64,000 nt of DNA from the NCBI GenBank assembly GCA_029953615.1, contig CP124529.1, positions 4,154,501-4,218,500 of the forward strand, read 5' to 3'. The stretch's first letter is position 1. Each line of letters starts with the position of its first letter. This stretch comes from Pseudomonas putida. GTDB lineage: Bacteria > Pseudomonadota > Gammaproteobacteria > Pseudomonadales > Pseudomonadaceae. The notes below the pieces were generated by a model. It was not told the DNA's origin. It made no database searches and saw only the letters and a list, made by a program, of their open reading frames with translations. Both the position numbers and the translations under genes were made by a program. Shown in pieces: positions 58,598 to 64,000 of this stretch.

Positions 58598-59164
58598 TCA
58601 GGGTTTTTCGCCCTTGCGCCGGCGCTGGGCGATGTCCTGCAGGCAGGTATCCAGTGCTTCCAGGTGGTCGATCACCGAGTGCGCGCCCAGGCTGAACAGT
58701 TCCAGCGTCGCCTTGCCACGGGCCAGGTCCTGTTCCTGTGGGCTCATGGCTTGCCATTGCCGCGAACTGCGGTCGCAGAACGGGCTGCAGGCGGCCAGCC
58801 CTACCGTCCACAACCCCGCGTTGAGGCCAGACTGCAGCAGGCGTGGGTCGCCGCTGACCAGCACACAGCCGTCCAGGCGTTCGCTGTCCAGCGTCATCAG
58901 GGCCTGCCAACAGGCGTTCGGCGCAGGCCAGCGCACGCCATTCACCGAATGCCCCGGCAGCCAGGAGGGCAATACGTGGGCCAGGCGCCTGCTTTGGCTA
59001 GCGTCGAGGTCGTCCAGCCAGATGCACGGCACCTGGCGCTGGCGCAGGCTGGCGAGGGTGGCCAGGGCCCCGGGGGCGGGCGCTGGCGCGCCACCCTTGG
59101 CGGCTTGCACCAGGCAGCCGCGCAAGCCGAACAGCACAGCGGTGAAGGCGGGTGCAGCGTCCAT
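58598..59164 (-). CDS. HAD-fold protein, phosphonatase-like, nucleophile motif lost
   Basis: 188 residues. The fold is recognisable: motif I would be hydrophobic-hhhDxDGTL but reads AVLFGLRGCLVQ, so both Asp residues are gone. Later, VLVSGDPRLLQSGLNAGLWT (about residue 110) matches the phosphonatase/PhnX-type GLNAGMWTVGV loop. It keeps Asp in the GDP segment. With the nucleophile absent, phosphoryl transfer is unlikely. Possible scaffold or binding role. The start MDAAPAFT is preceded by gaggg; an ATG 5 codons upstream is possible. Confidence 0.75.
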   Translation of the reverse strand: MDAAPAFTAVLFGLRGCLVQAAKGGAPAPAPGALATLASLRQRQVPCIWLDDLDASQSRRLAHVLPSWLPGHSVNGVRWPAPNACWQALMTLDSERLDGCVLVSGDPRLLQSGLNAGLWTVGLAACSPFCDRSSRQWQAMSPQEQDLARGKATLELFSLGAHSVIDHLEALDTCLQDIAQRRRKGEKP

Positions 59165-59363
59165 GGCAACTTCCCTCAAATAGTCCGCAGGCTATTCGGC
59201 GATTGTTACCAGCCTGTGACAGTGGGCGCCGCAACAGTTGTTCACAAATTATTGAACAGAGTTGTGTAAAGCTGTTTATCAGCCCGCAAGCCTCTATACT
59301 GCCGCCGTACAGCAGCGCGACCCGTTTGCGCTTGCGGCCGAGAAATTCGATGGAGAAACACCT

Positions 59364-60071
59364 ATGCGTAGGATCGGTGCCAGTGTGATCGAACGAGTCA
59401 CCCAGGCCTGTGTCTGCGCCAGCATGCTGCTGGCGCCCGTGGCAGCCACCCAGGCGGCCACCGAGGAAGATCCCTGGGAAGCGGTCAACCGCCCGATCTT
59501 CCGGTTCAACGATACCCTCGACACCTATGCCCTCAAGCCATTGGCCAAGGGCTACCAGGCGGTCACCCCGCAGTTCCTCGAAGATGGCATCCACAACATC
59601 TTCCGCAACCTGGGTGACGTGACCAACCTGGCCAACGACCTGCTGCAGTTCAAGCCCCATGCGGCGGGCGTGGACACGGCGCGGCTGATCGTCAACACCA
59701 CCTTCGGCCTGGGCGGCTTCTTCGACGTGGGCACGAAGATGGGCCTGCAGCGCAACGACGAGGACTTCGGCCAGACCCTCGGCTACTGGGGCGTGCCGAG
59801 TGGCCCGTACGTGGTCATTCCGCTGCTGGGCCCGAGCACCGTGCGTGACGGCGTGGCCAAGTACCCGGACACCTACACCAAACCCTACCGCTACATCGAC
59901 CATGTGCCGACGCGCAATTCGATCTTCGCCCTGGATATCATCGACACCCGCGCCGACCTGCTGTCGGCCGAGAAGCTGATCCAGGGTGACAAGTACATCT
60001 TCATACGCAACGCCTACCTGCAGAACCGCCAGTTCAAGGTCAATGATGGCGAGGTCGAAGACGACTTCTGA
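59364..60071 (+). CDS. mlaA: MlaA/VacJ family protein
   Basis: 235-residue precursor with an export signal (residues 1-32, cleavage near ATQA-ATEED). The mature part EEDPWEAVNRPIFRFNDTLD, FLEDGIHNIFRNLGDVTNLA and RLIVNTTFGLGGFFDV are signatures of MlaA, an outer-membrane protein that removes misplaced phospholipids. No lipobox is present, unlike the E. coli homologue. The ggagaaac site fixes the start at 59364. Divergent from the HAD gene and upstream of rssB-like. The other Mla components are not in the window. Confidence 0.92.
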   Translation: MRRIGASVIERVTQACVCASMLLAPVAATQAATEEDPWEAVNRPIFRFNDTLDTYALKPLAKGYQAVTPQFLEDGIHNIFRNLGDVTNLANDLLQFKPHAAGVDTARLIVNTTFGLGGFFDVGTKMGLQRNDEDFGQTLGYWGVPSGPYVVIPLLGPSTVRDGVAKYPDTYTKPYRYIDHVPTRNSIFALDIIDTRADLLSAEKLIQGDKYIFIRNAYLQNRQFKVNDGEVEDDF

Positions 60072-60080
60072 TTGCTGTGC

Positions 60081-60178
60081 TGGCGTCATCGCCGGCAAGC
60101 CAGCTCCCCCGGGAATTGCACCTGCCTCAAGGTCGATACGGTCGGTGTGGGAGCCGGCTTGCCGGCGATGACGCCTGG
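60081..60178. repeat. Diverged REP-like inverted pair
   Basis: gtcatcgccggcaagccagc and its complement gccggcttgccggcgatgac, 40 bp apart, in the 454-bp gap 60072-60525 downstream of mlaA. The rest of the gap appears to be promoter space for the next gene; I see nothing else. Confidence 0.75.
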
Positions 60179-60525
60179 GCAGGCGCTCCCAATCAATGCA
60201 TTGCCAGGATCCGCAACCCGAACTTCTGGGGGCGTGTGGGGCATGCTGCATCCTTCCGATCGGGTTGCGCTGGTCGGCTTTCTTATAACTCCCGGTGATT
60301 TGCCCTGTAAAGTGCGGCGAGGTCGACCCTTGCATGCTTGAAACGCTTGGCGGATGGGAGTACCGTCTGCGCCTTACAAGGTAGCTCTCACAGTTGCCGG
60401 ACAGTTGCCTGGCAGGTGTTCTTGTCCTACAACTCAAGTAGAGTGTGACCACAAAGAATTCCCGTAGCTGGCCGTCTGCCTTGCCGACACCGCTGCACCA
60501 ACCCAAATCGGCGCCGTTCGCCCAC

Positions 60526-61707
60526 ATGCAGAAAACCAGTGCAACGCTGCTGATCATCGATGACGACGACGTGGTCCGTGCAAGCCTCGCCGCCTATCTT
60601 GAAGACAGTGGCTTCAGCGTCCTCCAGGCCGGCAATGGCCAGCAGGGGCTTCAGGTCTTCGAAGAACACCAGCCCGACCTCGTGATTTGCGATCTGCGCA
60701 TGCCGCAGATGGGCGGCCTCGAACTGATCCGCCAGGTCAGCGAGCGCGCCCCGCAGTTGCCGGTGATCGTGGTGTCCGGTGCCGGCGTCATGAGCGATGC
60801 GGTGGAGGCGTTGCGCCTGGGCGCTGCCGACTACCTGATCAAGCCGCTGGAAGACCTGGCCGTGCTCGAGCATTCGGTGCGCCGCGCCCTTGACCGCTCG
60901 CGGCTGGTGCTGGAAAACCAGCGCTACCGCGACAAGCTCGAAGCCGCCAATCGCGAACTGGAGGCCAGCCTGCATCTGCTGCAGGAGGACCAGACCGCCG
61001 GTCGCCAAGTGCAGATGAACATGCTGCCGGAAAGCCCCTGGGTGGCCAGCGAGTTCGTTTTCGAGCACCAGATCATCCCGTCGTTGTACCTGTCGGGCGA
61101 TTTTGTCGATTACTTCCGTGTGGACGAGCGGCGTATTGCCTTCTACCTCGCTGATGTTTCCGGGCACGGCGCGTCGTCGGCGTTTGTCACCGTGTTGTTG
61201 AAATTCATGACTACACGGCTGATGTTCGAGCTCAAGCGCAGCAGGATGCGTGAGTTCAAGCCCTCGGAAGTGCTCAGCCATATCAACCGCGGCCTGATCA
61301 ACAGCAAGCTGGGCAAGCATGTCACCATGGTTGGCGGAGTGATCGACGAAGAGTCCGGCCTGCTGACCTACGCCGTTGGCGGCCATCTGCCGCTGCCGGT
61401 GCTGCACACCCCCGAGCACACCCGCTACCTGGAAGGCCGCGGCCTGCCGGTGGGGTTGTTCGACGAGGCCACCTACCAGGACCTGGTAGTGGAGCTGCCG
61501 CCGCGGTTCAGCCTCAGCCTGATGTCCGATGGCATTCTGGACCTTTTGCCGGGTGACACGCTCAAAGATAAAGAAACCGCCCTGCCGGAAATCGTCAGGG
61601 CAGCAGGTGGCAGCCTGGATGGGCTGCGTCAACGATTTGGATTGGCTACGCTTGGGGAGATGCCGGATGATATCGCCCTATTGGTGTTAAGCAGGAACCT
61701 TCAATGA
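60526..61707 (+). CDS. rssB: RssB-like response regulator with PP2C-type phosphatase domain
   Basis: 393 residues. N-terminal receiver: LLIIDDDDVVRASLAAYLED with the acceptor Asp in PDLVICDLRMPQMGGLEL (about residue 58) and Lys in YLIKPLEDLAVLE. The C-terminal half is a PPM/PP2C-like serine phosphatase (SpoIIE-type): YLSGDFVDYFRVDERRIAFY, YLADVSGHGASSAFV and GILDLLPGD. In pseudomonads this protein controls RpoS-related signalling. It is coupled to a STAS antagonist by an ATGA overlap. Start MQKTSAT from the family; an upstream frame exists. Confidence 0.9.
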   Translation: MQKTSATLLIIDDDDVVRASLAAYLEDSGFSVLQAGNGQQGLQVFEEHQPDLVICDLRMPQMGGLELIRQVSERAPQLPVIVVSGAGVMSDAVEALRLGAADYLIKPLEDLAVLEHSVRRALDRSRLVLENQRYRDKLEAANRELEASLHLLQEDQTAGRQVQMNMLPESPWVASEFVFEHQIIPSLYLSGDFVDYFRVDERRIAFYLADVSGHGASSAFVTVLLKFMTTRLMFELKRSRMREFKPSEVLSHINRGLINSKLGKHVTMVGGVIDEESGLLTYAVGGHLPLPVLHTPEHTRYLEGRGLPVGLFDEATYQDLVVELPPRFSLSLMSDGILDLLPGDTLKDKETALPEIVRAAGGSLDGLRQRFGLATLGEMPDDIALLVLSRNLQ

Positions 61708-62186
61708 GTACCGGTAGAATTCAGTTCGCCGAGCAGAGTGGTACCTTCGTCCTGAAATTCGTCGGTGAAGTGCGCCTGACCCTGTGTTCGGCGCTGGATG
61801 CGACGATCGAGAAGATTTTCACCGCGTTGAACTTCTCGGCGATTGTCATCGACCTGACCGAAACCGAAAGCATCGACAGCACTACCTTGGGCCTGCTGGC
61901 CAAGCTGTCGATCCTGTCGCGTCAGAAGGTGGGCCTGTTGCCGACCGTGGTTACCACCAACCCGGACATTTCCCGGTTGCTCCAGTCGATGGGCTTCGAT
62001 CAGGTGTTCAACATCGTCGATCGGCCGATTCCGTGCCCGGAATGCCTGACCGACCTGCCGTCCCAGGACCAGAACGAAGACGTGGTGCGTTCCAAGGTGC
62101 TGGAGGCGCACAAGATCCTCATGGGCCTGAACGATTCCAACCGCGAAGCTTTCCATGACCTGGTCAGTGCGCTGGAGCGGACCTGA
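61704..62186 (+). CDS. STAS-domain anti-sigma factor antagonist (RssC-like)
   Basis: 160 residues. Residues 1-110 form a STAS domain (AEQSGTFVLKFVGEVRLTLC, VIDLTETESIDSTTLGLL), whose Ser in ESIDSTTLGLL is at the phosphorylated position. The rest extends with a VPCPECLTDLP-type Cys pair (read PIPCPECLTDLP). The ATG overlaps the stop of the upstream phosphatase, its likely regulator. A partner-switching role by analogy; the sigma factor or other target is not known. Confidence 0.88.
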   Translation: MSTGRIQFAEQSGTFVLKFVGEVRLTLCSALDATIEKIFTALNFSAIVIDLTETESIDSTTLGLLAKLSILSRQKVGLLPTVVTTNPDISRLLQSMGFDQVFNIVDRPIPCPECLTDLPSQDQNEDVVRSKVLEAHKILMGLNDSNREAFHDLVSALERT

Positions 62187-62196
62187 TCTTCGGCCT

Positions 62197-62325
62197 GTAC
62201 CGGCCTCTTCGCGGGTGAACCCGCTCCCACAGGTTATGCATCAGCCTTGAGTCATGCACTCTCCCTGCACTGCATTCGAAACCTGTGGTGATCCTGTGGG
62301 AGCGGGCGTGCCCGCGAAGAGGCCA
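62197..62325. repeat. REP pair (inverted)
   Basis: Forward ctcttcgcgggtgaacccgc with CCGCTCCCACAGG and an inverted unit (ctgtgggagcgggcgtgccc), with a spacer of about 65 bp. Separates the convergent STAS and phosphatase-like genes. Confidence 0.88.
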
Positions 62326-62354
62326 GCAAGGCCAACACAAGCAATACCTGCCTA

Positions 62355-64000
62355 TCACTCCCGCCGCGTAAACTCGGTCGCCTCACCCCCGCCCGCATCC
62401 AGCTGATACACCCGCGCCGGCCGCCCGTGTTCATCGAAGAACACCTGCCCCAGCCCCGCCCCATTCCATAACCGTTCGCCAGCCTTGCTATGGCTGGGCG
62501 TACGTGGCACCACCTCCATTTCCCGCCGCTTGGTAAACCAGTTGAGCGGCGAGCGCGGTGCATACAGCCAGCGGTTGAGCCGGTCGAGCACATCCAGCAG
62601 GCGCCGCGGGAATTCGTTCTTGATCCCGCTGCTGGTCACCTGCCACAGGTGTGGGCTGCGCTGGCGGTGGCGGATCAGCACTTCATAGACGAACGAGTAA
62701 TGCACATCGCCGGACAGCACCACGTAGTGCCCCGGCGTGCGCGAATGGCGGAAGATGTTGAGAATGACCTGCGCTGCACCGCGGTGGGCCATCCAGTTCT
62801 CGGCATCCACCAGCAGCGGGTAGCCCAGCCAGCTGAACAGCTTCTGCACGGTCTCGATCAGCTTCACGCCAAAAATCGGCGCAGGCGACACGATGATCGC
62901 CGATGGGTGGTCCAGCAGTGCATGCTGCAACTCGCTCAGCGCTTCCCAGTCGAGCAGGCCGGACGGCTTGGCCAGGCTGCTTTCGCTGCGCCAGCGGCGG
63001 GTGCGGGTGTCCAGCACCAGCAAGGGCGGGTTGGTGGGCAGGCTGAACTGCCAGCCCTGGAAGCGCAGCAGTGCGCCGATCAGCTTATCCTGGGTCTGGC
63101 TGTTCAACGCCTGGCATTGCCCGACCAAGGGCTTGCAGCCCTGCGGGTCGTTACCCCAGGCCTGGCACAGCAGGTAGCCGAGCAGTGCATTGCCGATGAT
63201 CCGCCGAGAGAAGGGGTGGCCGTAGGCGGTTTCTTCCCACTGCGCCGAGAGGTTCCAGTCGTCGGTGATGTCGTGGTCGTCGAAAATCATCAGGCACGGC
63301 AGGTGGGCCATCACCCGCGCTACCTGGCCGAGGTTGTCGGCAAACGCCTGGATCAGCGGCAGCTCCTGCCGGTAACGGGCCTGGCGCGGGGCGGTGAGCC
63401 CGTTGGGCATGTCCAGGTTTACCAGTTGCCAGGGCACCGGTGACCACACCAGCAGGTACATGGCCATGACTTCGGCGAAGGTCACCAGGTGGTTGTCGGC
63501 GTTGCTGGACGAGAAGATCGGCTTGCGCTTGCCGCCGAAAAAGCGCTCGCGCAGGGTCTCGTTGCGTTCCTGCGCCGGCAGCAGGTCGGCGCGGTGGTAA
63601 TAGCAGGCCGGGTGTTGGTACAGCGCCTGGCTGTCGGGCACCACCGCGCCCTCCAGTTGCTCGTCGAACAGGCCCAGGCGCGCAATCAGGCCGTGGATGG
63701 CCCGCAGCATCGGGCCGGCGACATCGTCGGCATAGACCTGGTCGCCGGTCATCAGCAGCACGGCGGGGCGCTCTGCGGGTTTTTCGCAGCCCTGCAGCAG
63801 GCGGTCGGCGCACAGCAGGCCGTCGGCGGCCGGGAAATGCGGCTTGCGACAGGAACCATGCAGCAGGTGGTCGAGCCGATCGCGCAGTACCAGGCTTGGG
63901 CGCTGGGTGCCGCTGTAGAGCAAGTGCGGTGCCCAGTCGGCGATGCCCTGGCCATTGATGAGCAGGTCATAGTCGAGCAGTTGGTTGCAGGGCAGTGGCT
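62355..64000 (-). CDS. PhoD-like metallophosphatase family protein, 5' end beyond window
   Basis: A frame open from base 64000 leftward to 62355, at least 548 codons, so the N-terminus is missing. Metal-binding motifs: LLMTGDQVYADDVAGPML, MIFDDHDITDDWNLSAQW and LSGDVHYSFVYEVLI; these match the PhoD-like/DUF7800 phosphatase group. No signal peptide can be assessed. Substrate unknown; relatives include phosphodiesterase-type alkaline phosphatases. It reads AGERLWNGAGLGQVFFDEHG near the C-terminus. Orphan in this context. Confidence 0.82.
   Translation of the reverse strand, partial: PLPCNQLLDYDLLINGQGIADWAPHLLYSGTQRPSLVLRDRLDHLLHGSCRKPHFPAADGLLCADRLLQGCEKPAERPAVLLMTGDQVYADDVAGPMLRAIHGLIARLGLFDEQLEGAVVPDSQALYQHPACYYHRADLLPAQERNETLRERFFGGKRKPIFSSSNADNHLVTFAEVMAMYLLVWSPVPWQLVNLDMPNGLTAPRQARYRQELPLIQAFADNLGQVARVMAHLPCLMIFDDHDITDDWNLSAQWEETAYGHPFSRRIIGNALLGYLLCQAWGNDPQGCKPLVGQCQALNSQTQDKLIGALLRFQGWQFSLPTNPPLLVLDTRTRRWRSESSLAKPSGLLDWEALSELQHALLDHPSAIIVSPAPIFGVKLIETVQKLFSWLGYPLLVDAENWMAHRGAAQVILNIFRHSRTPGHYVVLSGDVHYSFVYEVLIRHRQRSPHLWQVTSSGIKNEFPRRLLDVLDRLNRWLYAPRSPLNWFTKRREMEVVPRTPSHSKAGERLWNGAGLGQVFFDEHGRPARVYQLDAGGGEATEFTRRE

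Overview
The window is a chromosomal housekeeping segment from a GC-rich gammaproteobacterium, almost certainly a member of the Pseudomonas putida group. The support is gene content and order (acnA, rlmM, tusA, pdxB; moaB-moeA; slt, uup; fadBA, topA, sulA-lexA, psrA, nagZ; mfd, gap, sthA; lolCDE; queF, mlaA, rssB-like and its STAS partner). Palindromic REP-type repeats with a GCCCGCTCCCACAGG core, typical of P. putida intergenic DNA, sit at about nine gene junctions. No phage, insertion sequence, integron, CRISPR array or defence island was seen, and I found no convincing new multi-gene system.

Layout. 1-6.1 kb: partial acnA, rlmM, a roughly 0.8-kb repeat island, tusA, pdxB and a small conserved protein. 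6.3-12.2 kb: a lipid-type ABC exporter, a chemoreceptor, a malate:quinone oxidoreductase with a lipoprotein-type signal, tRNA-Pro(CGG) and a small lipoprotein. 12.4-21.2 kb: moaB-moeA, a glycosyltransferase, a YegS-type lipid kinase, a NarL/LiaS-type two-component pair, an Hpt-like protein, cheV with a good sigma-28 promoter, and a MOSC protein. 21.3-26.5 kb: slt, uup, a universal stress protein and a membrane-anchored unknown. 27-38.2 kb: fadB-fadA, a DUF1653 protein, topA, two small unknowns, the lexA-sulA SOS operon with two LexA boxes, psrA with two adjacent PsrA-type palindromes, an L,D-transpeptidase and nagZ. 38.4-45.7 kb: an apparent operon read leftward, mfd-csiV-SWI2/SNF2 helicase. 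45.9-51.5 kb: a long-form GAPDH, apbE, sthA, a glycerophosphodiester phosphodiesterase and a PilZ protein. 51.6-64 kb: lolC-lolD-lolE, a two-component system, queF, DUF4404, a HAD-fold protein that has lost its nucleophile, mlaA, the RssB-like regulator with its STAS antagonist, and a partial PhoD-like phosphatase.

Functional themes are fatty-acid beta-oxidation and its regulator (fadBA, psrA), envelope biogenesis and recycling (slt, L,D-transpeptidase, nagZ, csiV, lolCDE, mlaA), DNA topology and repair (topA, mfd, lexA, sulA), central carbon and redox metabolism (acnA, mqo, gap, sthA) and motility/signalling (chemoreceptor, cheV, PilZ, RssB-like).

A caution on quality: six genes that are normally intact (rlmM, chemoreceptor, L,D-transpeptidase, mfd, lolE, a histidine kinase) each carry what looks like one inserted base, five of them in short homopolymers. 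The shared insertion bias, and the fact that some of these genes are normally essential, point to sequencing or assembly errors rather than real decay. These genes are listed over their full restored span.
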